This document shows, in pieces, positions 43,153 to 54,188 of a DNA stretch of 64,000 nucleotides (position 1 is the stretch's first letter; the number at the start of each line of letters is the position of its first letter). The translations under genes were made by a program, and so were the position numbers. A model generated the notes under the pieces. The model did no database searches. It was not told where the DNA came from and worked only from the letters and a program-made list of their open reading frames with translations. Source of the DNA: Cladosporium sp. IMV 00045 (Eukaryota; Ascomycota; Dothideomycetes; Cladosporiales; Cladosporiaceae); assembly GCA_001931905.2 (NCBI GenBank), contig MSJI02000604.1, forward strand, positions 124,001 to 188,000, read 5' to 3'.

Positions 43153-44608
43153 CTCCCCGCAACGCGCGGCGCGCGTTCCTACCATCCTGGGGTCATCACA
43201 TTCTGCAGATGATGAGGAATGTGTCTTAGGGCATCAGAGAGCGATCCCAAGGGAGTTTTATGTACTCCCTGATGCGCGATTTCTGGTCCCCAACAGACGC
43301 CAACTGGCGAAAGACTGGCACTGGTCGCTGGCCTCGAACAGCATGATGATGCTAGTTTTCGAGCGTAGGAAGGACGTGTCACTAATGCTGACCTGTGGCG
43401 TCTTGCTCCTGTCTCGCCGCATTCTTGCTTCGCCAATGTCGAGAGGCGACATGCACGGATGTTAGTGAGCTGATCGTTTGCAACTCAACGAATGCATATG
43501 AGCCTTTGCTTCTGATAGGTTTCCCTCCCTTTTCAATTAGCCTTCGCCGAGCATTAACGTTACCCACGGCGGAACCCTAGAAGGATTGTTCATGAAGGAT
43601 GTAATGTAGCGGAAATTGTGCCTGCCGTGTTTATGTGTGCATAAAGAGCCACCATTTCAAACGTTCCAGAAGCCGATATATGCAAGCCTTACAAGCTATG
43701 GAGGTAGGCTAACACAGATATTGTTGCAGATTTGCATGTGACCCGGCGCTTTCGCGGTGAGATACTAAGCGAGCAGACATATGCCGCTGTTGATGCAGCC
43801 CTGAATGCACCTGCGACCAGTGGGTAGCTGTGCTACTTCCCCAGAAAAACACATTGCGTATTCGGTGTTTGCGTCTACGACGATTGTTAGCAGATTGAGG
43901 TCAGGTACGACACAGCCTTTCTCACTGGCCAGATGAGTGTGGCGCACCCTGAGATAGTGACGATCCTCAATCGCGACTTCGAATGCTTTCAATCTTCAGC
44001 GTGGAGTCCTAATAATTCGTCGCTGGCCATTCAGCTTTCCCCAGAGCAACGCTCCACAGTCAGACGGGATCCTCATTTACTTCCGTGCGTTCTGCGGAGG
44101 AAAGACGGCTCGTAGTACGTGTTATGGATACCAAAAGTGGCAGGTGGGAAGGGATACGCTCTGTTCTTGTTGGCTCGTCAACCTTCGACGGCCACCGCTT
44201 GACGCCATTCGTAGTCGCTGTTCAGACGGAGTCTGACTTGGATATCTTGCCACGCTTGGGCTTCGAGGAGATGATGCCGTGCGTGCCGTCGTCGCTGGCA
44301 TATTGCAGTTTGCGAATGGGTTGTGCTGCAACGGTCCAGTCCGCTCGGGCCATTTCAAGGATCCCAAAAAATCAAAGCTCGCGTTAGCGCATGGAAGTTG
44401 TGGGCCATCATGAGTGATCACTGATCAGGTCGACGCAGTTCGTGCGCTGTGGAGATTGCTAGATTGGCTCAGTTGATGCGAGTGAAGTGCTGATGGGTCG
44501 TCTTCGGGCTGCGTCATAGCGGTGGGTGGCTTTCTTGGGTGCATGAATTCAATCAAGGGGGCTGGCGAGCCCTCACCGCGAGGATATGAAACTCTTCCAT
44601 CTCTTCAC

Positions 44609-44700
44609 GCTAGAAGGTGAGATGCATCCGTGCAGTGGCGTGCATGTGCGCTAGAAGGCGGGCTAGAAGGTGGGCTACATCCGTCCCCCACGCTAGAAGC
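44609..44700. repeat. GCTAGAAG motif array
   Basis: GCTAGAAG occurs at 44609, 44650, 44662 and 44692, the first three as GCTAGAAGG; CATCCGT also recurs between copies. It lies about 470-560 bases upstream of the GH32 start codon and could be a promoter-binding array or a decayed minisatellite. Confidence 0.5.
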
Positions 44701-45067
44701 AGTCTGCATATGCTTCCCCAGCCTACCACTCCACTTTGGAGGCTGAGCATCGTGCGGAGTCTCCATGGGGCTGCTACAATCTTGCCTCTTTCGCTCAATG
44801 AAGGTTGCTCGCCGTCGTGTTGGAAATCACGCAAATCTTACGGCCGCCTAATGCAAGCAAACGAATATCAGAAGTCACAATGGCACCTGTAGTGTGCTCC
44901 CCCTGTCTCCGTCCCTGGGCTCACCGTGCGATTCCCCAGCGCAGATGCGACGTAACCGCCAACAACATCATACTTCGGACCGATAGGGGATACTAGGATC
45001 CGAACAAGGAGCAGAGCTCTAGCGGCGAAGTCATGTAGGCGACGATGAGTATGTCCTACGGCCATGG

Positions 45068-45074
45068 TATAAAG
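45068..45074 (+). promoter_or_regulatory. TATA element of GH32 gene
   Basis: TATAAAG about 100 bases before the ATG at 45174, followed by a CAA-repeat leader; position and sequence fit a fungal TATA box. Confidence 0.5.
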
Positions 45075-45173
45075 CCCGTCACCGCTGCGGCATTGGAGAG
45101 ACATCAACAACAACAACAACACATCAACTTCGCGCATACATTGGGGTTTCTCGACCATTTGCTGTATCTTGCA

Positions 45174-46820
45174 ATGTCTTTCCTCGGTTCTTATAAGACC
45201 CGCGCCATCTTTGCGGCGGCGTGTGTAGCCGCAACTGCATTCGCACAGTCTTACGACGAGTTGTATCGTCCGCAATACCACTTCACGCCCGCGAAGAACT
45301 GAATGAACGATCCCAATGGTTTGGTCTATCACAAAGGCAAATACCATTTGTATTACCAGCACAATCCTACCGGCAATGTCTGGGGCAACATGTCCTGGGG
45401 TCACGCAATCAGCCCCGATTTGATGCACTGGGACGAGCAGCCATTGGCCCTCAGCGCCTTTGACTCTCCAGCTGGTCCACTGAAGGAATTCTATTTCTCA
45501 GGAAGCGCCGTCACTGATACGAAGAGAACTTCTGGGTGGGGAAGCAGCACCAACCCGCCCATGGTCGCGATGTACCCGCAGGATCTGGCGCTATCTAATG
45601 GTCAGTTCGTGCGTGGAGGCACGCAAGCTCAGTCTATCGCTTATAGCACTGATGATGGCCTTACCTGGGAGCAGTACGAAGGCAACCCAGTCATTCCAGA
45701 GCCTCCGTCGCAGTATGCCGATCAATGGAGAGACTTCCGTGATCCATTTGTGTTTTGGTATGCGCCGAAAAACCACTGGGTCACGGCTCTAGCGCTCGCA
45801 CTCCAACACAAGGTACTTCTTTATACCTCGCATGACTTGAAGGAGTGGCAGCTGGTTAGCGAGTTCGGCCCATTCAATGCGGTTGGGGGCGTTTGGGAAT
45901 GCCCCAGCTTGACTGAGTTCTACGTTGATGGGCGCAAGGGTGAATCCAAATGGCTGTTGATGCTGGGACTCAATCCCGGAGGGCCTGCATTCCCTGAAGG
46001 CTCCGGCACCCAGTACTTCATTGGATCGTTCGATGGCACATGTTTCACGCCCGACGAAGACACTATTCGTCGCCCGCGTAACGGCATGGCCACAGGGCCC
46101 AACGATACTGTTTCGCCTGAGGCGAACTGGGCTGACTGGGGTCCCGACTACTACGCCGCCGTTCCCTGGAACGGACTTCTAGTCAACAAGCATGTTGCTA
46201 TTGGCTGGATGAAGAGCTGGGCCTTTGCCGATCGCATCCCCACTTCTCCGTGGCGAAGTGCAATGAGCATTCCTAGAAGCCTGGCTTTGAAGACATTGAA
46301 TCGCAGGGTCCAGCTCGTACAGCAACCAGTGTCTCAACTGAACGCCATCGAGCGCGGACGGCCGCTTCTGCAACGGTCCTGGAAGCGACTGGACTCCGGC
46401 AGCGTTGACCTGCCAATGTCGCACAGGACATTCGACCTCGAATTGTCCTTCCACCCTGGTAAAAACTCGAGCCGCTTTGGCGTTGACGTTAGAGCTGGGG
46501 ATGACGGGGCTCGTACCCGCATTGGCTACGATTTCAACACCGCACAGATGTTCGTTGATCGCACGGCGTCGGGAAATTCATCCTTCAGTGACTTGTTCCG
46601 CGGCGTTTCGTACGCGCCGCTTTTGGCCAACAACCGCGGTCAAGTCAAGCTTCGTGTTCTGTTGGACTGGTCATCTGTTGAAGTGTTTGGCGGTCAGGGT
46701 GAGTCTACCATCACTGCGCAGATCTTCCCTGATGATGCCGATGTGGAGGCGAGACTGTTCTCGGAGGGAGATGCAGAGAATGTCAAGCTGAAGGCGCTGT
46801 CGGTGAGATCGGTCTGGTAG
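45174..46820 (+). pseudogene. GH32 invertase/inulinase with in-frame TGA in the catalytic motif
   Basis: Intronless secreted beta-fructofuranosidase-type gene. ATG at 45174 starts a signal peptide (MSFLGSYKTRAIFAAACVAA, then TAFA-Q). The mature part begins YRPQYHFTPAKN, then TGA (45300-45302), then MNDPNG: the conserved Trp of WMNDPNG is replaced by a stop, one base from TGG. Everything after is intact to 46820, including the RDP motif in WRDFRDPFVFW, the EC motif in VWECPSLTEF, and the C-terminal beta-sandwich ending VKLKALSVRSVW; total 548 codons. Translation could restart at the ATG straight after the stop and would keep the nucleophile Asp but lose the signal peptide and first strand. The next base after TGA is A, not the CTA context known for fungal readthrough, so a recent nonsense mutation (or a single base error) is the best reading. 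Confidence 0.85.
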
Positions 46821-47331
46821 AGGGAGAATGAGCGCCAAATGAGCGCCAGGCGAGTCGAGAAGGTGGTCGAGCGGATCTAAGACAGCATGTACTTCATGGT
46901 ATGTATCAATTGTTGCCTTCGAAGAGATTTGGTCCAGGCGGTTCTGAGTAGCGATATGTCGAGAAGCAATGCATGTATCGTTCCTGATGTACTATATTAG
47001 TTTACGAATGCGGTCGCTATACGAGTCAGCCATCCGCTGGAACGGTGTCAACATGTGTCTGTGGCGCTAGTCACACCTGCAACATCGTCTACCGTGACTA
47101 TCGAATGATCCCTGTAAGCCCTATAAGCGTGGCGTTCACCCCGCGCAAGAATGGCCCCTGCACTGGGATTGTTCTCCGCGCTACGATTAGCCCTTTAACA
47201 TAGCCATGAACCCGCCGATGGCGTTTACTCTGTCTCCATCAACTCTACACCCATCCACCGCAAAGGCCCACAGCTGAATACGCTCTCGCTCTGGTAGCGC
47301 CCGTTGTGAAGGCTACACATCCTGGATCATC
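46821..47331. other. Intergenic GH32 / membrane protein
   Basis: GH32 3' flank and promoter of the next gene, about 510 bases. Nothing distinctive. Confidence 0.45.
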
Positions 47332-48292
47332 ATGAAGCCGTCTAGTGATCTCGACCAACCGGGTAAACCCTCCAACCCGGACCATCCAACACTCGAGGCC
47401 TGGTCGCAGGGTATGATGGTGGGAACTCTGGTGTTTATGATCATGCTAACTGTCGCAAATATGCGACGGAGAGTCATACTCCACAAGCTTATTCTTGTTG
47501 AGGTTCGTGTCTCGATGGCCTTCGTGTCATTCCTGCAAGCGCTGATCCACTCCAGCTAATCATCGCCGTGCCGAACGGCTTCTTCATCTTTTTCGAACCT
47601 CCGGTTTATGGTTGGTACTTGTCTGCGACAGCGACTTGCATGATCATCTCGTGGAATTTGCACAATGTTGTTGCTTGGCTCAAGAACCGACCTTTCCTGG
47701 GCCCCACCGTCAGTCGAATCTACATTGGCACCATCATTGCGGTCCAGTCGTATTGGATTCTTGAAATATATGCCAACTTTGCCTACTTCAATGGTATCAA
47801 TACTTCTCTATTCTTGAGCACCAGACCATTGGAGGCGCTTTGTCGGTAAGCCGACCTAATTGACAAGCGGACTGACTGCTTCTTGCTTGAGCTTGCAACA
47901 TACTGACCGTCACTCCCAGCGATCCCTGGTGGCTGTTCACAACGGTCAGCCTCTTGTGGAACATCAAATCCCACTACAGCTTCTCTTTCATCGAACTCGT
48001 CAGAGCTTCGCCACGCTTCGGTGTCTTGCTGCTAAGCATGAGTCTGAGCGTTGCTTTCGTGATCGTGGACGTATTGTCGGTTACGACGGTCGTGAAAATC
48101 GGTGGTCTCAACCCTTTCTGGAAGTTTGCATTCGTATTCAAGTGCTTGACAGACACGATCTTCCTTGACGATTTCAAGACCGTGCTGGACAAGTTGTGGG
48201 AGCATAAGATGGGCCCGAATGCGCTAGAGGTTACCGATGTCGATATGGGGAAGAGTACGATATCGCAGCATATCGAAGATAGTACTGTATAA
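47332..48292 (+). CDS. Conserved fungal multi-pass membrane protein, function unknown
   Basis: Exons 47332-47502, 47556-47845 and 47920-48292 give 277 residues. About seven hydrophobic segments are visible, beginning GMMVGTLVFMIMLTVANM, then GFFIFFEPPVYGWYLSATAT, then NVVAWLKNRPF, and later FIELVRASPRFGVLLLSMSL and VIVDVLSVTTVV. The end carries NPFWKFAFVFKCLTDTIFLD followed by DFKTVLDKLWEHK. This pattern is shared by a family of uncharacterised ascomycete integral membrane proteins. The splice sites keep the frame and restore LVE-LIIAVPNG and LCR-DPWWLFTT. No function can be inferred from neighbours. Confidence 0.78.
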
Positions 48293-48529
48293 ACCACCTG
48301 TCTTCGGCCGCACGGTGAACGCCAGGGACATCATGGCACCATCGTCACCTCAATCTATGGTCGTATAGACCTTACAATGTCTGGATTCGCATTAAGGAGC
48401 ACAGGTTTGCAAGATGTGAACGAGGGGAGGTCGTGAGCTGTATGCCTCGGGTGCAAGCAGTAGATAACGAGGAGAGCTATCTCGGCGCTCAGTCGCCGTT
48501 GACCGCGAGCTCCATATCTGCTTCTTATT

Positions 48530-48760
48530 GTTACTACCTCTAGCTCGACATCCTTGATCTCACTCGCTACTTATAAGCTTAGGTAAGCTAATTAGAGAAT
48601 AGTATATTAAACGCGTAAGTATACTTTTAAGTTAAAGAGTATTCACTATTTTAGTAAGCTACTAAGGCTATAGTAAGCGTATCTTTAGATTAAGTAAGTA
48701 TAATAAAGAAAGAAGAAAGGACACGTAAAAATCGAATAAGAACGCGAAACTAGTACGTAG
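48530..48760. repeat. AT-rich, TA-dense island (decayed repeat)
   Basis: Dense in TAAG/TTAG/TATA words (for instance GTAAGCTACTAAGGCTATAG), strongly AT-rich against the flanks, with no coding potential. Of the three islands it looks most like RIP product. Confidence 0.5.
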
Positions 48761-48958
48761 GAGTGCCCGGCTTCCCGTGCTATCCGGCTTCCTATATAGT
48801 GACATTAGCAGAGAAGCGAATCTGTACCCATGGAACGACACTGGAATAAAGCCATCGGCGGCAAATATAAAAAGTGAGGTTGATATTTGGTAAGCGAGAC
48901 TGATCCTAGGCGGCGCGCCACGGGGTTCGTCGCATTGTTAGGCGGCCGAACGATGCCG

Positions 48959-48976
48959 CATGCATGATCATGCATG
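48959..48976. other. Perfect 18-base palindrome
   Basis: CATGCATGATCATGCATG is its own reverse complement. It could be a dimeric protein-binding site or chance in CATG-rich sequence. Confidence 0.5.
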
Positions 48977-50088
48977 TTAGGATGAAGCTCAGCTTGACGG
49001 CCAGGCAGATAGCACTCCTCTATCGACATGACCGCTAAGAACGGGACAACGATTCACAACCCCAAGGAGGCAATCACTCTACTGCAAGCGAGGACAAGAA
49101 GGTTATGGGAGGAAAGGCAAGGAGGGAAGAGGATGATTGTAAGGATACAGCGAGAAGCAGAGAACGAGGAAAGACGGGACAGAGAGGCTGCATATAGGGA
49201 GGAATGGGAGAGGAGAGAAGGAATGATCGGCGAGGCAAGTAGCGTGGGCGGAACGCAGGTAGGGTATAGGGTCAGGGCCAGGATTCTGTCCCCGGGGATA
49301 ACCTACTGAGGCCCGAAATGTACTAACTCGCGACCACCATCTGCGGCTGATATCTTGCGAGCAACGCGCCTCGACTGCCCAAATCCTTCTTCGTTCCACT
49401 TCGCTTCTAACGCAGACACGGTCTTCGAGATGCCTCTGAAGAGGTCCGCCACAGACGAGGTTCCTCCTCGCAGGGTTCGCACGAAATCCAACCCTGCAAG
49501 CGGCGCTCTACCCGAGTCGACCAGCATTGAGGACATGACTGCAGAACGTCAACCGGGAGGATTCGCCGTAGACCGACCTTGCCGAAACTGCTTCTTGTGC
49601 AGACTTTCGACGATCTTGTTGCGCATCCGCAAGAGGGTTCTTCACCAACTTGCATGACTGTTACGCTTTCCATTCGACGTAGTCTGACCACAACGGTGCT
49701 CGACTGCATATTGGGGCACCTCAGTCCAACGGGTTTCAAAAGCCTGCAACATGGGCGATGAGCAGCTGCGTCACATTGGGAGACCTCTGCAAACCTTGTC
49801 AATCCTCCATTTGTCACTTTCTGTCATGTTCACTGGTCCATGCTCCCGAAGCGTGGAAGAACCTGCCATGGTCGGGCGTAGTTCCGTCGACAATATGGAC
49901 GAGCAAAAACAAGCAAAAGCGCGCGGCGCAGGTGCGACGGAGTTAGTCGTGACACTGCATGAGCCTGGTTGTACTTATGTGCATGGCTCTTGGTCCTCAC
50001 GAAACAGTCGGATGGGGGATGTGGAGACGCTAGGTGGAAGGCGGGACTGGGGTCTTCTCGATTAGAGCGCCCTGTCCCATGTAACGCG

Positions 50089-50113
50089 TCTGGGACTTCC
50101 AGGAAGTCCCAGA
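50089..50113. other. Perfect inverted repeat, 12-base arms, one-base centre
   Basis: Arms TCTGGGACTTCC and GGAAGTCCCAGA flank a single A. The near-zero loop suits a dimer-binding site better than a stable hairpin. Confidence 0.55.
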
Positions 50114-50586
50114 TGTCGGGCCTTGCCGAAATTTCGACCGGCAATACGTCATGTCAGTTATCACCTCCGTCGCCATCCTCCTTTTTCCATTCGAATAATA
50201 CTGTATTCAAGCTGATAATCTTATGTCCTCCTACGTTCCTCTTTTCCGCGTCCCTCGCCCTTACATGATCCTCTATCAATATTGGTCGCGTCACCCTCTC
50301 TATCTCGACCGAGTCGATCGATGTCCCAAGAGTCATGCTTGTGCGTGTCGTCTGTCAGCTTCTTGCCCACATCTGCGTTTTCAATGGAATGAAGCACGGC
50401 TGCGATGGCGTCCTCCCTAAGAGCCTTCAAGTCTGTCTAGTCTCGTCTTTTGCCGATTAATGCTCTGTCAGAACGCAGGCTTTGTAGCATGGTCTTTCGT
50501 TATCTCCGCCACGTTCCGCACTCCAGCATGAGATGGTGGATCGTCTGCCTGCTGCAGCCGCACCACCAGCAACATGCGTCTAAACC

Positions 50587-52668
50587 CTATTGTGGCCATG
50601 ATGCTTCGTTATGATGCTTCTGGAACGACAACGATGGAGTCAGCGCAACGGAGTCGTGTTCTGCTTCGTGTGTCCTATGATGCTGCGGAACTTCTGTGAT
50701 GGCATATGTCCGATCTTGCTCTCTAGACGTCGCGCCAAGGCTACCTTCCCTGAGTCCTGGGCCACAGGGGCTGCTGTTGCTGGGAAATTGCGGTGCCTGG
50801 CTAAAGCTGTTGAATTCTTCGATTGACCCACGTGACGAGATGGTGTCGGCTGTTTCCCTTCGTTCATGGTCAACACTAGGAACGCTCTCTGGCATGATCG
50901 AGTCTTTGGTGTACATAGGCTTTCGCTTCACGAAAACCGGAAGGTGCTTTTTAAGGCCTAGGATTGAAGCCGCACAGGCGCTGGGCCACTTCCCTCCACG
51001 CAAAGCAATATGTTTCAGCACGGAGATGCTTTCGTCCACTAACCTGATCACAGATCAGCTTTCATTTCGCTCGATGTTCTCTCGTCATTACCAACCTCTT
51101 CCCATCCAATCCAGGCAGTTGACCATGTGTTCCAGCGTAAATGACGATGAACGCGCTTTGCCATGTCGCCCAAGTGAACGAAGGGCATATCAATGGTGCT
51201 GGCAGCGGTTTGTCTGTGGTCATGATTGGTGCGGCAACTTTGCCGAGGTATTGGTACAACGTTCGTATAATTGCCCGGGAGGCGCCAATGCAGCTTTGGA
51301 GTGCAGAATCACCGTAAACGGTTTTCTTTTGTGCGCTTAACAAGGGTCTATAAAGCGCAATTATGTTCTCCTGACTTAGTATGAAGAGAGTCATCTGAAG
51401 ATAAGCGTTGTTGATGGTAGCATTTGTCTCTTCAAACCCATCCAGGCAAACGTCAAGGTCATTTTGCCATTTCGTCATCTTCGCAACGATGTCTGTCGTG
51501 CTGTACGGAGCGTTTTGTCGATGGTCGATGGACTTGTTGCAAAGCTCCAGTATCAGGCCTTTGATCTCGGCATGTCGAGCAAAAAAGTGAAGTGTAGTAA
51601 ATTGGTCATCTGTAGCTACCGAAAATGTCAATTGCGCGGACTCACCCGGCGGTTGGGTTGCCGATACTTACGAGCATGCCTCATGGACTTATGGGAATGT
51701 TTCTCCCTGTCTGGATAACACACATCGACATCGTCATCCCGAATCCCAAGTGGAAGCCCAAGGGTCTGACTCAAGTGCCTGTCCAAGGTGTATACTGCCC
51801 AGAATATGCGCTTGCGCATCTGTATATCTTCCCGACTAAAACTTGTATATCTGGAAGGGCACCTGTGCAGACCAAGTTGGAAAGTCATTCGCAGAAGCAG
51901 CCCACCAAGCCTGGAGGCGGTAGAGTATCGGAGCATAGAAATCAAGAACAGCTGTACACTGATCACTGCTTGAATTGTTCTGATGCTCGCTGGTTTCGAC
52001 AGAGTCCTCTCCACACTACCAATAGCTGCATCGTACGATTGGAAGACCAGCTGATCGGGAATGATTTTCATGTTTGTGTCCGGAGGTGATTGGCGGCGAT
52101 CGGCGAGGGATATCGACAGGATTGATCGAACCATCACCAGTTCAAGCGGGTCTAAAGAGTCCCTCATGTGGTCGAGGGCTGTGAAGGACACATTGTCGAA
52201 GGCTCGGAGTACGCTTGGGGTGTGAAGGAAAGGATACGCAGGGTGCCAATTGTCAAAGTAGCCCTGAGACCACCTGATCAGGTCTTCGTAAGAGACCTCC
52301 GAACTGTGAGGGCTGGGCAAGGACACCTCATGAGTATGCCAAAGGCATGGCGAAGTAGGGCCGCCGAGAATTTCTGTCAGACCACGCTCCTCTCCTGAGG
52401 CAAGACTTTGTTCCAGCAAATGAGCCGGCGTGGCGTCTTTGGAGCTCTCGGTTGACAAGGCACTCTGAACAAAGCGGACAAAATGTAAGCCGCTTGCACT
52501 TCCGATGAAGCCTGCTGCATCGCTCTGAGAGATTCGTTGCATTATGCCAGTTTCCTGGTATTGTATTTCACTGTCCTGCCGAGGCCTCTCGTGAGCTCGT
52601 TTTTGTGCTTTGTTGTTGCCCTTCGACGTTGCATCGTTGCTTTTCCGTTTTGCTAAGAGGCGAGCCAT
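50587..52668 (-). CDS. Fungal-specific transcription factor domain protein, zinc cluster not seen
   Basis: Exons 51672-52668, 51096-51615 and 50587-51043 give 657 residues from the first ATG (52666-52668, MARLLAKRKSND). The middle homology (fungal-trans) domain is clear: YFDNWHPAYPFLHTPSVLRA, QAVISVQLFLISML, GLLLRMTFQLGLHRCPSRY and KRIFWAVYTLDRHLSQTLGL with PLGIRDDDVDVCYP. The splice 51044-51095 uses a GTTGGT donor and restores LDGKRLVDESISVLKHIA. I could not find a Cys6 cluster in any frame upstream. A possible extra exon ending near 52777 would add an N-terminus but no Cys6 pattern either. It may therefore be a regulator that lost its DNA-binding domain, or one whose 5' exons I missed. Confidence 0.75.
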
Positions 52669-54188
52669 GACCGATCCAAGTGTGTCTTTCGTTTGACGGG
52701 GCCAGAAGGAGAGATTTTGAGTCAGCAAGAAAAAGGTGAAATCGCAGAAGCGAAAGAATTACCTCGCAAAACGTCGACAAGACAGACTGAGGCGGGAACA
52801 GCTGCTACTTTCGCGATGCTTCCCTTTCTCAAGATTGGCTGATGCCAGCGCATCGTCTGGGAAGCTGGAGCGAGGTCTGCAAGTCGCAATCACGCTGCGA
52901 ACCCATTGGCCAACGGATGCCGGAGTGCTGTGGGCGGATGAAAGGTAACTCCGACGTGACAGAGTCCGAAACGCCAAAGCGGCGGTTTGATACCGCTGCA
53001 CGCCCGGGACTATTCATGGACTCGCCGAAGTAAGGCGAGAAGTAAAGCTGTATACACAGTTTCGGAGATTGTGGAATTACATCGGGTCTCTTTGTTTGAG
53101 ATTTTTTCAGTCCAAGATGGCTTTTTGTAGCCTCTGCGGAAGACTTGCAGTCTCTCTGAAGCGAGATGGGGAACAATACAAGCAAGATACAGATAGAGCT
53201 CACGCAGCTTGTAGAGAATGCGATGGTTGCGACGCGAGTTCCTGCCCAAGTAAAGTGACATCAGCCTTCGCAATGAATGCATCAGACCTGGGTCAGCGTG
53301 GCTGGCGCAGGAGTACAGGCCTATGCAAAAACAAGATCGTCGTTATAGTGCGATCTTTGTGGGCCTCGCAGTTGCAATTTCCCACATGCTCAACGGAGAC
53401 AGCGGAATTTGACAGGGTCCACGCGGACAACAGCCGCTTTGTACGCAACCTGGGAAATCTCGGCACATCAATTGTCCGCACTTGAAAAAGTCCGACGTTC
53501 TTAGTGGAGTAAACAAACCGTTCAATGTGCGTGTCGTGATACGATACCCCCAGTTAGTCATGTTACTGCCGCCGTTCGTGGGGGAAGAAACTCAGTCTGG
53601 ACCACTCTCGTATCAGCGCCCAGGCTAGTTGATTGTTCAAATTTGCAACGGTGAAGACTGCCAAATCACCATCTTGGCTTGAATTGTAATAATTGTTTGA
53701 AACACCCAGCCGCGCAGTAATCAGCCGCGCAGTAAGACGAACTTACACATCGAGTCAGTACGGCAACGCTGATCTTGGAGTTCTTGTTTTGATACGTCAC
53801 AATAAGTAGCAATTCATCCACGAAACCCCGATTTCTAGCAAAGTCGTGCTGACATCTGTGAATAGGATTTCGAAGAATGACAATAATCCCATAAATCAAA
53901 CGGGTAGCCTCTCGTTTCTGGGCGGCACAGGGCTCGAAATGCTGTCTCACGGCAAGACGGTAGACAGTTTCGCGCGTGAACCCCGACAGGGTTATCGTAA
54001 GCCATGGAACCTGCCATGCTTTATATCGATTGACATGTGATCTAGTGGACACCCGTACTCCAAGTAGTTTCAGCCTCTATGGCCTTGGGAAGCTGTGCAG
54101 GGATGAGTCACGAGAAAGGACTGAGAGCCTTCTGCACGCGTCACGGACAGAGTTGGCAGCCAGCCCTCCCTTCCAACAGGATGCGACG
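52669..54188. other. Divergent intergenic region between two regulator genes
   Basis: About 1.5 kb holding both 5' regions. A plus-strand frame at 53069-53485 has several Cys pairs (FCSLCG, CRECDGC) but the spacing does not match a Zn2Cys6 cluster, and I did not call it. Unseen 5' exons of either neighbour may lie here. Confidence 0.4.

Larger units (their letters stand above)
42773..45173. other. Long divergent upstream region (sugar porter / GH32)
   Basis: About 2.4 kb with no supported gene. It holds two short-motif repeat blocks (listed separately), a TCACGTGA palindrome at about 43097-43104 and a TATA element before GH32. A (CAA)n run lies at 45105-45120 in the presumed GH32 leader. Confidence 0.5.
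48293..50586. other. Long gene-poor region
   Basis: About 2.3 kb. It includes the AT-rich island 48530-48760, two perfect palindromes (48959-48976 and 50089-50113) and a purine-rich strand at 49080-49250 that yields a 93-codon charged ORF (49028-49309) with coiled-coil-like repeats but no known family. Frames at 49430-50065 with scattered Cys pairs were not convincing as a gene. Confidence 0.45.

Noticed and set aside
45300..45302. GH32 TGA as programmed stop-codon readthrough
   Set aside because: The following bases are ATG, not the CTA context known for fungal readthrough; nonsense mutation is simpler.
44868..45428. 186-codon minus-strand ORF over the GH32 start
   Set aside because: Antisense shadow of the GH32 coding region.
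49430..50065. ORFs with scattered CxxC motifs as a regulator gene
   Set aside because: The frames do not join through plausible introns and no domain emerged.
52777..52854. Possible 5' exon giving ...LRAKRKSND at the start of the fungal-trans regulator, reminiscent of a zinc cluster
   Set aside because: Only one Cys is present and the spacing does not match Zn2Cys6; the resemblance rests on a few basic residues.
53069..53485. Cys-pair-rich plus-strand ORF as a missing zinc-cluster exon of the PAS protein
   Set aside because: Cys spacing (FCSLCG, CRECDGCDASSC) does not match any fungal zinc cluster, and no splice path to 54189 was convincing.
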